Below are positions 1-6,171 of a DNA stretch of 10,986 nucleotides, piece after piece; within the stretch, counting starts at the first letter, position 1, and each line of letters opens with the position of its first letter. This stretch comes from an uncultured Acidaminococcus sp. GTDB lineage: Bacteria; Bacillota; Negativicutes; Acidaminococcales; Acidaminococcaceae. Made by a program: the position numbers and the translations under genes. Below the pieces are notes generated by a model. That model made no database searches, had not been told where the DNA came from, and saw only the letters and a list, made by a program, of their open reading frames with translations. The stretch is from NCBI GenBank assembly GCA_900770265.1, contig CAAGJR010000151.1, forward strand, positions 1-10,986, in the 5' to 3' direction.

Positions 1-963
1 CTCTGTGCACTGACGATTGCGGTGGCTGCCTGCGGCGGCAAAACGGCCCAGAAGAACCAGGAGGAATGGAAACCGAAGAAGGACATCAAGGTGATCGTGG
101 CCTACAAGGCCGGTTCCGGCACGGATACCGGGGCCCGGATCCTGTGCAAGGATGCGGAGAAATTCGTAGGCAAGACCATGGTCATCGAAAACAAGCCGGG
201 CGCGGACGGCAAGATCGGCTGGAAGGAACTGTCCAAGGCCAAACCGGACGGCTACACCATCGGCTTCATCAACCTGCCCACCTACACCACCCTGGCCCTG
301 GGCAAGGATGCTCCCTTCGATGACAAGAGCATCGTCCCCATCTGCAACCACCTGAAGGAAACCGGCGTGGTCGTGGTCCGCAAGGACAGCAAGTTCAACA
401 GCCTGAAGGAACTGGTGGAATACGCCAAGGCCCATCCGGGCGAACTGAAGGCTTCCACCAACGGCGTGCAGGCCTCCAACCATACGGCCGCTCAGCTGCT
501 GGCCAAGACGGCAAAATTCGAATACAATGCTGTGCCCTACGGTGGTACGGCTGACCAGCTGCTGGCCCTGCGTCAGGGCGAAGTGGACTTCTCCTGCGCG
601 AAACTGGGCGACGTGGAACCCCTGATCCGTGGCAACAACGCGGCTCTGAAGCTGCTGGGCGTGTTCAGCGAAAAACGGCTGGATGACTACAAGGATGTCC
701 CCACCCTGGGTGAACTGGGCTATTACAACAAATGGTATGGTTCTGCCCGTGCTCTGGTGGCACCGAAGGGAACGCCGGAAAACATCATCAAATTCTATGA
801 AAACGCCTTCAAACTGACCATGACCGATGAACAGACCATCCGCGATCACAAGAACGCCGGACTGGAACTGCATTACATGGACAGCAAGGAACTGGGCAAG
901 CTGATCCAGGAACAGATGACGTTCTGCAAGGACGTTGTCAGCAAGCTGTATACCAATGCGTAA
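1..963 (+). CDS. tctC: TctC/Bug-family tricarboxylate transporter solute-binding lipoprotein (5' partial)
   Basis: Extracytoplasmic solute receptor of a tripartite tricarboxylate transporter; it captures a carboxylate and delivers it to the TctA/TctB membrane pair. The frame is open from base 1, so the true start lies upstream; the GTG at 22 is inside the signal peptide. Visible residues 1-11 are the end of a lipoprotein signal, with a lipobox VAAC whose cysteine codon is at 31-33. The mature part shows the family pattern: a beta strand followed by AGSGTDTGAR, then ENKPGADGKIG and KAKPDGYTIGF. With 320 residues visible it is close to full family length. tctB and tctA follow on the same strand. 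The ligand cannot be read from sequence; citrate or another di- or tricarboxylate is only a family guess. A heptamer array starts 4 bases after the stop. Confidence 0.93.
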   Translation, partial: LCALTIAVAACGGKTAQKNQEEWKPKKDIKVIVAYKAGSGTDTGARILCKDAEKFVGKTMVIENKPGADGKIGWKELSKAKPDGYTIGFINLPTYTTLALGKDAPFDDKSIVPICNHLKETGVVVVRKDSKFNSLKELVEYAKAHPGELKASTNGVQASNHTAAQLLAKTAKFEYNAVPYGGTADQLLALRQGEVDFSCAKLGDVEPLIRGNNAALKLLGVFSEKRLDDYKDVPTLGELGYYNKWYGSARALVAPKGTPENIIKFYENAFKLTMTDEQTIRDHKNAGLELHYMDSKELGKLIQEQMTFCKDVVSKLYTNA

Positions 964-967
964 AATA

Positions 968-1002
968 AGTGATTAGTGGCTAGTGGTTAGTGACTAGTGA
1001 CT
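968..1002 (+). repeat. Heptamer tandem array AGTGRYT x5 after tctC
   Basis: Five uninterrupted 7-base units follow the tctC stop: AGTGATT, AGTGGCT, AGTGGTT, AGTGACT, AGTGACT. The basic unit AGTGACT is palindromic except at its central base. A related array in the opposite orientation follows the other binding-protein gene at 6076-6103. Function is unknown. Confidence 0.8.
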
Positions 1003-1008
1003 TAGGTC

Positions 1009-1035
1009 GGGGTGTGAAACGGGTTTTCACACCCC
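1009..1035 (+). promoter_or_regulatory. Intercistronic stem-loop between tctC and tctB
   Basis: GGGGTGTGAAA (1009-1019) pairs perfectly with TTTCACACCCC (1025-1035) around a 5-base loop, giving an 11-bp stem. No T-run follows (the next bases are CCTATAATC), so it is not a full intrinsic terminator. Inference: it is an mRNA 3'-end stabiliser or partial terminator that lets the binding protein be made in excess over TctB and TctA, as is common after binding-protein genes. Confidence 0.7.
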
Positions 1036-1056
1036 CTATAATCAAGGGGAAACAAA

Positions 1057-1515
1057 ATGAAAAAATCGGAACTCAGTGTTGTGATCTTCATGCTGGGGTT
1101 CTGTGCCTTCTTTTTTTATGAAACACTGCAGCTTCCACCGGCGGCACAGAGCTACCCCAAATTCGTCATCGGGCTGTTGACCGTGCTGACGCTGATGCAG
1201 CTGGTCAAGATGGTGGTCACCTGCCATGGCAGCCACAAAATCGTCAACGACCTGCCGGAAGTCTGGAAGGGCTTCCTGCCCAAACAATTCTTTACGTTCT
1301 TCTTTGGCTGTGTGGGTTTCTTCGTGCTCATGGTCCTGTTTGGTTTTTATATTGCTGCCATCATCTATCTGGTCGGCATGATGCACTATTTCCACATTGC
1401 GAAGAAATACATGGCCATCACCGTTGTGGTGCTCATGGTCCTGATCTATATCGTGTTCAGCGAGTTCCTGGCCGTGCCCCTGCCTGACGGGCTGGTACTG
1501 GAAGAACTGATGTGA
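1057..1515 (+). CDS. tctB: TctB-family tricarboxylate transporter small membrane subunit
   Basis: Small integral membrane subunit that works with TctA in ion-driven uptake of the carboxylate delivered by TctC. The 152-residue product has about four hydrophobic segments (near 7-26, 35-54, 78-107 as a long or double span, and 117-137), the SYPKF motif after the first loop (32-36) and the terminal VPLPDG (140-145) usual in TctB proteins. TctB is poorly conserved in general, so the call leans partly on its position between tctC and tctA. The ATG has an AAGGGGA ribosome site 6 bases upstream. The gap to tctA is 19 bases, pointing to cotranscription. Length is normal for the family and nothing is missing. 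Confidence 0.9.
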   Translation: MKKSELSVVIFMLGFCAFFFYETLQLPPAAQSYPKFVIGLLTVLTLMQLVKMVVTCHGSHKIVNDLPEVWKGFLPKQFFTFFFGCVGFFVLMVLFGFYIAAIIYLVGMMHYFHIAKKYMAITVVVLMVLIYIVFSEFLAVPLPDGLVLEELM

Positions 1516-1534
1516 GAAGCGGAGGGAGGATAAT

Positions 1535-3088
1535 ATGGAAAATCAATATGCATTGATGGCCATGGGATTCCTGAACGCACTCACGCCCATGAATATCGTC
1601 ATCATGATCGCCAGCGTGACCATGGGGATCATCATCGGCTGCATGCCGGGTCTGTCGGCGGCCATGGGCGTGGCGCTGCTGCTGCCCCTGACCTTCGGCA
1701 TGGAACCGTCGGCCGGCCTGATCATGCTGGGCGGCATCTACTGCGGGGCCATCTTCGGCGGCTCCATTTCGGCCATTTTGATCCACACGCCGGGCACACC
1801 GGCTTCGGCGGCCACGGCCATCGACGGGTACGCCATGACGTTAAAGGGCAAAGCCGGGAAGGCCCTGGCCACGGCCTGCATCGCTTCGTTCTGGGGCGGC
1901 CTTCTGAGCTGCATTTCCCTGTATTTCTTTGCACCGGCCCTGGCCCGGCTGGCCATGGAATTCGGCAGCCCGGAATACTTCTGGCTGAGCCTGTTCGGGC
2001 TGACCATCATCGCGGGCATCAATACGGACAGTATGATCCTGGGGCTCATGAGCGGCGCCTTCGGGCTGGTGCTCTCCACCATCGGCATGGACCCCATGCA
2101 GGGGGTGGAACGGTTCATGTTCGGCCAGGATTCCCTGTATAACGGCATCAACATCACCTGCGCCCTGATCGGCCTGTTCTCCATGAGCCAGGCCTTCATC
2201 CTGGCGGAAAAGGCCATCGTAAAACGGGCCAAGGCTGCCAACTTCAAGGATAAGATCATGCTGAGCCTGAAGGAAATGAAGCAGATCACCCCCACCGTGA
2301 TCCGCAGCTGGATCATCGGCAACATCATCGGCATCCTGCCCGGTGCCGGCGCTTCCATCGCCTGCTTCCTGGGGTATAACGAAGCCAAACGGTTCTCCAA
2401 GCATCCGGAGGAATTCGGCAAGGGCTCCATCGAAGGCATTGCCGGGTCGGAAGCGGCCAACAACGCCGTGACCGGCGGTTCCCTGATCCCCACCCTGACC
2501 CTGGGCATCCCCGGGGAAAGCGTGACGGCTGTCCTGATGGGCGGGCTGATTATCCACGGGCTGCAGCCGGGGCCGGAACTCTTTACAAAGTATGCTCCCA
2601 TGACGTATACTTTCTTTGGCGGTTTCGTAGTGATCCAGTTCTTCATGCTGGCCATCGGCCTGATCGGCTGCCGGCTGTTTGCCAAGATCGCCCGGGTGTC
2701 CGATGCCATCCTGATTCCCAGCATCTTCGTGCTGTGCGTGGTGGGTTCCTTTGCCATCAATAACAGTGCGTTCGATGTGAAGGTCATGTTCGTGTTCGGC
2801 ATCATCGGGTATTTGATGCGCAAATGCAACATGAACACCGCAGCGGTGGTGCTGGCCCTGATCCTGGGGCCTCTGGGCGAAAAAGGATTGCGCCGCAGCC
2901 TGAGCCTTTCGGGCGGCGATGCCAGCATCCTGCTGTCCACCAATATCTGCAAGATCCTGCTGGCCCTGTGCATCCTGAGCCTGCTCTCCCCCTTCGTGAT
3001 GAAGTTCTTCAAGAAGGAGAAGAAGGCGGATGAGGCCATCCTGGCAGGAGAAGACAAAGAGATCGACGAAGCCAACAAGAAAGAGTAG
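1535..3088 (+). CDS. tctA: TctA-family tricarboxylate transporter large membrane subunit
   Basis: Large transport subunit of the tripartite tricarboxylate transporter, which moves the substrate through the cytoplasmic membrane using an ion gradient. The 517-residue protein is hydrophobic throughout (about 11-12 spans by eye). It carries the two conserved TctA signatures: PGLSAAMG (38-45) with HTPGTPASAATAIDGY (84-99), and their internal counterpart PGAGASIACFLGYNEAKR (259-276), GSEAANNA (294-301) and TLGIPGES (312-319). A third conserved patch is LGPLGEKGLRRSL (434-446). The paired signatures reflect the family's internal duplication. The C-terminal ~25 residues are a charged Lys/Glu tail, slightly longer than typical. 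The ATG has a GGGAGGA ribosome site 5 bases upstream. A terminator begins about 55 bases after the stop, closing the operon. No TctD/TctE-type regulators are in the window. Confidence 0.96.
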   Translation: MENQYALMAMGFLNALTPMNIVIMIASVTMGIIIGCMPGLSAAMGVALLLPLTFGMEPSAGLIMLGGIYCGAIFGGSISAILIHTPGTPASAATAIDGYAMTLKGKAGKALATACIASFWGGLLSCISLYFFAPALARLAMEFGSPEYFWLSLFGLTIIAGINTDSMILGLMSGAFGLVLSTIGMDPMQGVERFMFGQDSLYNGINITCALIGLFSMSQAFILAEKAIVKRAKAANFKDKIMLSLKEMKQITPTVIRSWIIGNIIGILPGAGASIACFLGYNEAKRFSKHPEEFGKGSIEGIAGSEAANNAVTGGSLIPTLTLGIPGESVTAVLMGGLIIHGLQPGPELFTKYAPMTYTFFGGFVVIQFFMLAIGLIGCRLFAKIARVSDAILIPSIFVLCVVGSFAINNSAFDVKVMFVFGIIGYLMRKCNMNTAAVVLALILGPLGEKGLRRSLSLSGGDASILLSTNICKILLALCILSLLSPFVMKFFKKEKKADEAILAGEDKEIDEANKKE

Positions 3089-3142
3089 TCATCTCACATC
3101 AAAAGGCCCCTTGCGATGGAAGATGCGCAAGGAGAAATAAAG

Positions 3143-3173
3143 GGGCTGTCGCGTATGCGGCAGCCCTATTTTT
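3143..3173 (+). terminator. Intrinsic terminator of the tct operon
   Basis: GGGCTGTCGC (3143-3152) pairs with GCGGCAGCCC (3157-3166), a 10-bp stem with one G-T wobble and a GTAT loop, followed by TATTTTT. An A-rich stretch precedes it. A smaller hairpin, CCTTGCG/CGCAAGG (3109-3115 with 3126-3132), lies just upstream. The position 55 bases after tctA fits the end of that operon. Confidence 0.85.
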
Positions 3174-3212
3174 GTGGATAGCCCGCTGGGCGACCTGGGT
3201 TCGGACTCTTTG

Positions 3213-3324
3213 TGTCCCCCTGAAAGGGGGAAAGGACCCGCTTGCGGGTAGGGGGTCATACACCCGACGTATGACCCATCCACCAGCCATTCGGCTGGTC
3301 CCCCTTCCCTTTCAGGGAAGGACA
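3213..3324 (+). repeat. ~113-bp hairpin-rich intergenic repeat, copy 1
   Basis: A 112-bp unit running from TGTCC to GGACA that recurs at 6172-6285. In order it contains: CCCCC/GGGGG around TGAAA; CCCGC/GCGGG around TT; GGGTCATAC/GTATGACCC around ACCCGAC (9 bp); CCAGCC/GGCTGG around ATTC; and CCTTCCC/GGGAAGG around TTTCA. The ends are also inverted copies of each other: CCCTGAAAGGG (3218-3228) is the exact reverse complement of CCCTTTCAGGG (3307-3317), and TGTCC of GGACA. No clear target-site duplication was found. An 8-bp inverted pair, GACCTGGG (3192-3199) and CCCAGGTC (3337-3344), lies outside it. It is MITE-like or REP-like in form; what mobilises it is unknown. Confidence 0.85.
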
Positions 3325-3356
3325 GGGACATCCGTTCCCAGGTCCGAGATTGATTT

Positions 3357-3364
3357 TTGGAGGT
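3357..3364 (+). promoter_or_regulatory. Ribosome binding site deciding the start of the TM1266-like gene
   Basis: TTGGAGGT sits 6 bases before the ATG at 3371. The same frame is open further upstream from a TTG at 3350, but that start would lie in front of this site and would read the site itself as codons, so ATG 3371 is preferred. Confidence 0.85.
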
Positions 3365-3370
3365 TTTTGT

Positions 3371-3649
3371 ATGAGCGAACAAACACGTGTGGCGCTGGTG
3401 GGGATCATTGTGGAAGATCCCGATTCCGTGGAGGAGCTGAACGCCATTTTGCACGATTTCGGCCCCTATGTGATCGGCCGGATGGGCATCCCCTACCATG
3501 CCCGGAACATCCACATCATCAGCGTGGTGCTGGACGCACCCCAGGACATCATCAGCAACCTGTCCGGGCGCATCGGCAAACTGAAGGGCGTGACGGCCAA
3601 GACGTCCTATGCCAAGGTGGATCCGGGCCATGAGAACCATGAAAAGTAA
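3371..3649 (+). CDS. TM1266-like putative iron-only hydrogenase system regulator
   Basis: Small cytoplasmic protein of the TM1266 family, known from conserved association with [FeFe]-hydrogenase maturation genes and from an ACT-like (NikR C-terminal type) fold; its biochemical role is not established. The 92-residue product shows the family pattern: RVALVGIIVED (6-16), the helix EELNAILHDFG (21-31), the hallmark IGRMGIPY (35-42), IISVVLDAP (49-57) and LSGRIGKLKGV (64-74), ending in a polar tail. Length is normal for the family. No DNA-binding domain is visible, so any regulatory role probably works through a ligand or partner. Unusually, no hydrogenase or HydE/F/G gene is adjacent. The gene instead overlaps the start of an ABC permease by 20 bases, suggesting translational coupling. 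I see no convincing promoter between the upstream repeat and the start. Confidence 0.88.
   Translation: MSEQTRVALVGIIVEDPDSVEELNAILHDFGPYVIGRMGIPYHARNIHIISVVLDAPQDIISNLSGRIGKLKGVTAKTSYAKVDPGHENHEK
3614..3621 (+). promoter_or_regulatory. Ribosome binding site deciding the permease start
   Basis: AAGGTGGA lies 8 bases before the ATG at 3630, inside the end of the preceding gene. ATG 3609 lies in front of it and has no such site; ATG 3639 is possible but at a longer spacing (17 bases). Confidence 0.6.
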
Positions 3650-4385
3650 GCTGCAGGCCCTGCTGCCCTTTGTGGTGGTATTCCTGCTGTGGAAGATGGT
3701 CACGGACCTGGGCCTGTGGAGCAGCTACATCCTCCCCTCCCCCCAAAGGGTGTGGGAGACCACGGTGCACATGGTGCACAACGGGGAACTGGTAAAGCAC
3801 ATCGCCATCAGCCTGCGGCGCATCCTGTGGGGCTTTCTGTGGGCCTTTGTGGCCAGCTGTGTGCTCAGCAGCCTGAACCTGCTGTTCCCCCATTTGCGGC
3901 GCTGTTACAGCGGCCTTCTGGAGGTGTTCCGCCACGTGCCGCCCCTGAGCCTGATCCCCCTGCTGATCCTGTGGTTCGGCATCGGGGAGCTGCCCAAGAC
4001 CATCATCATCGTGCTGGCCTCGTTCTTTCCCATGTACCTGAACATGGATGACGGGTTCCGGCGGTGCGATAAGAAACTTCTGGAAGTGGGACAGATGCTG
4101 GGGTTCAGCCCCTGGCAGACGTTGTGGCAGATCCGCCTGCCGGCGGCCCTTCCGGGCATCCTCACCGGCCTGCGGGTGGGCATGGGCTACAGCCTGCGGG
4201 CCATCATCGGGGCGGAAATGATCGCCGCGGACAGCGGATTGGGGTATCTGATCCTGGACGCCCAGGCCATGAGCCGCAGCGACAAGGTCATCATCGGCAT
4301 CCTGGCCATCGGGGCTATGGGGCTGGTGCTGGACGGGGTGTTCGCCCTGGTGGAGAGGAGGCTGCTGCGGTATGAGCGGAACTGA
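3630..4385 (+). CDS. ABC transporter permease, NitT/TauT (SsuC-like) family
   Basis: Membrane channel subunit of an ATP-driven importer, predicted to form a homodimer. The 251-residue protein has about six hydrophobic segments, starting with LLPFVVVFLLWKMV (11-24). It has the cytoplasmic EAA loop that docks on the ATPase: LLEVGQMLGFSPWQTLWQIR (140-159) then LPAALPGILTGLR (160-172). The SYILPSP motif (32-38) after the first span is typical of nitrate/sulfonate/taurine-type permeases. The best-supported start is ATG 3630, overlapping the TM1266-like gene by 20 bases; ATG 3609 or 3639 would change only the first few residues. Its 3' end overlaps the ATPase gene by 14 bases. Substrate is unknown: the family covers nitrate, sulfonates, taurine, thiamine pyrimidine precursors and others. 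Confidence 0.92.
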   Translation: MRTMKSKLQALLPFVVVFLLWKMVTDLGLWSSYILPSPQRVWETTVHMVHNGELVKHIAISLRRILWGFLWAFVASCVLSSLNLLFPHLRRCYSGLLEVFRHVPPLSLIPLLILWFGIGELPKTIIIVLASFFPMYLNMDDGFRRCDKKLLEVGQMLGFSPWQTLWQIRLPAALPGILTGLRVGMGYSLRAIIGAEMIAADSGLGYLILDAQAMSRSDKVIIGILAIGAMGLVLDGVFALVERRLLRYERN

Positions 4386-5064
4386 GATCGTTTTGCATGA
4401 TATCAGTAAAATATACGGGTCTCGCACGGTCCTGCAGGATTTGGATTTATCTCTGGATACCGGGGAATGTACGGTGATTTTGGGGAAATCGGGGTGCGGC
4501 AAGACCACTTTGCTGCGGCTGGTGGCCGGGCTGGAAGAGCCTTCTTCCGGCACTCTGGAGCGGCCGGCTGATTTGAAGCTGGGCATGATGTTCCAGGAGG
4601 CCCGGCTGTTCCCCTGGCTTACCTGCCGGCAGAACATCGCCCTGGGCCTGCCCAGGGGGGCGGACCCCGGGGAAATCGACCACTGGCTGCAGCTGGTGCA
4701 GCTGACGGAAGCGGCGGACCAGTATCCCCACCAGCTGTCCGGCGGCATGCAGCAGCGGGCCTCGCTGGCCCGGACCCTCGCCATGCACAGTGAACTCATC
4801 CTCATGGACGAGCCCTTTGCGGCCCTGGATTACTTCACCCGGGCCCAATTGCAGCAGGAACTGCGGAACATGCAGCAGCAGCTGAAACGGGGCATCGTGC
4901 TGGTGACCCACAACGTGGACGAGGCACTGATCCTGGGCGACCGGCTGCTGATCCTGCAGCAGAGAAAGATCGCCAGCGAGGTGCAGCTGGCCCCGGGCCC
5001 AAGGGACCTGCTCTCTCCGGAACTCATAACGGCGAAACGCAGCCTTCTGGCTGCTTTGGCATAA
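4372..5064 (+). CDS. ABC transporter ATP-binding protein, NitT/TauT (SsuB-like) family
   Basis: Cytoplasmic ATPase that powers the importer formed with the neighbouring permease and binding protein. All nucleotide-binding motifs are intact in the 230-residue product: Walker A GKSGCGKTT (38-46), Q-loop glutamine 75 in MMFQE, signature LSGGMQQ (122-128), Walker B LILMDEP (142-148) with the catalytic glutamate 147, and the switch histidine 170 in VTHNVDEA. The stretch ARLFPWLT (77-84) after the Q-loop is characteristic of the SsuB/TauB/NrtD group. The start overlaps the permease end by 14 bases, with GAGAGGAGG upstream inside the permease gene. The binding-protein gene follows after 33 bases. 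The protein ends soon after the ATPase domain, so no extra regulatory domain is present. Confidence 0.95.
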   Translation: MSGTEIVLHDISKIYGSRTVLQDLDLSLDTGECTVILGKSGCGKTTLLRLVAGLEEPSSGTLERPADLKLGMMFQEARLFPWLTCRQNIALGLPRGADPGEIDHWLQLVQLTEAADQYPHQLSGGMQQRASLARTLAMHSELILMDEPFAALDYFTRAQLQQELRNMQQQLKRGIVLVTHNVDEALILGDRLLILQQRKIASEVQLAPGPRDLLSPELITAKRSLLAALA

Positions 5065-5097
5065 AAAATCATCAACAAAAAGAAAGGATCTGACAGT

Positions 5098-6072
5098 ATG
5101 ATGATGAAGAAAAAGTTGATGGCACTTCTCGCGGTCGGGGCTCTGACCCTGGGCGCCCTGGTGGCCGGGTGCGGCAACGACAAGACGGCCCAGAAGGCCG
5201 CTGCGCCCAAGATGGACAAGGTGAGCATCACCTATGTGCAGGCTCCCCTGAACGTGCCTTCCATTGTGGAAAAGGCCAACCAGAGCTTTGAAAAGAAGTT
5301 CAAGGAAAAAGGCGTCACCGCCAGCTACAGCACCATTACCTCCGGGGCTGACCAGACGGCCGCTCTCGCCAGCGGCGACATCCAGTTCCTGAACTGCGTG
5401 GGCGGTTCCTCCGTTCTGCTCAGCGCCGCCAACGGCAACGACATCAAGATCATCAGCCTGTATTCCCAGGCTCCCAAAGCCTTCAAACTGTTCTCCAAAG
5501 ACGGCAGCATCAAGAGCGCCGCTGACCTGAAGGGTAAGACCATTGCCGGCCCCAAGGGCACCATCCTGCATGAACTGCTGGCTGCCTACCTGCAGAAAGC
5601 CGGCCTGTCCATGAACGACGTGAAGTTCGTTTCCATGGGCCTGCCTGCCGCCGCTTCCGCCATGGAAAACGGTTCTGCTGACTGCGCCCTGCTGGCCGGT
5701 CCTCTGGCCTACAACGCCGAAAAGAAGGGCATGCATGTGGTGACCACCGGCGAAGGCCTGGTTTCCGGCCTGACCGTGACCGCCGTCAGCGGCAAGTTCT
5801 ACAAGGAACACAAAGACCTGGTAGATACGTTCCTGGCCGTGCAGAAAGAAACCCTGGACTTCATGCAGAAGAACCCGGACAAGGCCCTGGAAATGACCGC
5901 CAAAGCCACGGAACTGAAACCGGAAGCCGTGAAGGATATGTATCCTCTGTATGACTTCAGCATGAAGATCACTCCGGAAGCCATCGAATCCCTGAAGAAG
6001 ACCCAGGACTTCCTGGTCGCCTCCGGCATGATGGAAAAGAAAGTGGACGTGGATGCGCTGTTTGTAAAATAG
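5098..6072 (+). CDS. ABC transporter substrate-binding lipoprotein, NMT1/NitT/TauT type
   Basis: Lipid-anchored solute receptor for the adjacent ABC importer. The 324-residue product opens with a positive MMMKKK stretch, a hydrophobic core and the lipobox LVAGC with acylated cysteine 25. The mature domain has the NMT1-like layout: a first strand ITYVQAPLN, then SGADQTAALASGDIQFLN (small-residue helix and strand), DLKGKTIAGPKGT at the start of the second lobe, and AMENGSADCALLAGP. These are standard family signatures; none identifies the ligand. Three ATG codons in a row (5098, 5101, 5104) are possible starts; AAAGGA (5083-5088) lies 9 bases before the first. A heptamer array and a terminator follow directly. 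The short tether after the cysteine (KTAQK) matches that of TctC at DNA level. Confidence 0.92.
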   Translation: MMMKKKLMALLAVGALTLGALVAGCGNDKTAQKAAAPKMDKVSITYVQAPLNVPSIVEKANQSFEKKFKEKGVTASYSTITSGADQTAALASGDIQFLNCVGGSSVLLSAANGNDIKIISLYSQAPKAFKLFSKDGSIKSAADLKGKTIAGPKGTILHELLAAYLQKAGLSMNDVKFVSMGLPAAASAMENGSADCALLAGPLAYNAEKKGMHVVTTGEGLVSGLTVTAVSGKFYKEHKDLVDTFLAVQKETLDFMQKNPDKALEMTAKATELKPEAVKDMYPLYDFSMKITPEAIESLKKTQDFLVASGMMEKKVDVDALFVK

Positions 6073-6075
6073 AAA

Positions 6076-6103
6076 AGTCACTAGTCTCTAGTCACTGGTC
6101 ACT
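6076..6103 (-). repeat. Heptamer tandem array AGTGACT-type, inverted, after the ABC binding protein
   Basis: Four 7-base units on the + strand: AGTCACT, AGTCTCT, AGTCACT, GGTCACT. They are the reverse complement of the AGTGACT unit seen at 968-1002. The array starts 3 bases after the stop codon and lies just ahead of the terminator. Confidence 0.75.
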
Positions 6104-6112
6104 AGCCGAAGG

Positions 6113-6143
6113 AAAGGACCCGCCTTGACGGACGGGTCCTTTT
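6113..6143 (+). terminator. Intrinsic terminator of the TM1266/ABC operon
   Basis: AAAGGACCCG (6113-6122) pairs perfectly with CGGGTCCTTT (6133-6142), a 10-bp stem with a 10-base loop, ending in TTTT. It closes the operon 40 bases after the binding-protein stop. Its left arm shares 13 bases, GGAAAGGACCCGC, with the start of the ~113-bp repeat (3229-3241). Confidence 0.85.
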
Positions 6144-6171
6144 GATATTGCAGAATCAGTATGGAAATTTG

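Noticed and set aside
968..1002. CRISPR-like array at the heptamer repeats
   Set aside because: Seven-base units without spacers and no cas genes; it is a simple tandem repeat.
1738..3078. Long open frame (446 codons) on the - strand opposite tctA
   Set aside because: Antisense shadow of a conserved TctA gene in GC-rich DNA; the translation is low-complexity with no recognisable domain and no ribosome site.
3099..3290. Short - strand frames through the repeat copies (also 6088-6465 and 6092-6286) sharing a PEREGGPAEWLVD-like peptide
   Set aside because: The shared peptide is only the translation of the repeated hairpins; the frames run through terminators and differ outside the repeat, and no start signal is consistent.
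3178..3370. Possible riboswitch (for example TPP) ahead of the TM1266/ABC operon, prompted by the NMT1-type binding protein
   Set aside because: The CTGAAAGG stretch does not fit the TPP core, and the same structure occurs downstream of the operon at 6172-6285, so it is a dispersed repeat and not a leader element.
3089..3370. Promoter for the TM1266/ABC operon
   Set aside because: No -10/-35 pair of acceptable quality or spacing was found; transcription may start from a site I cannot recognise or come from readthrough.
3552..4805. Open frame of 417 codons on the - strand opposite the permease
   Set aside because: Shadow of the permease and ATPase genes, whose frames carry all family motifs.
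4447..6081. Very long open frame (544 codons) on the - strand across the ABC ATPase and binding-protein genes
   Set aside because: Histidine-, glycine- and glutamine-rich translation typical of reading an antisense GC-rich gene; it crosses two real genes with intact motifs.
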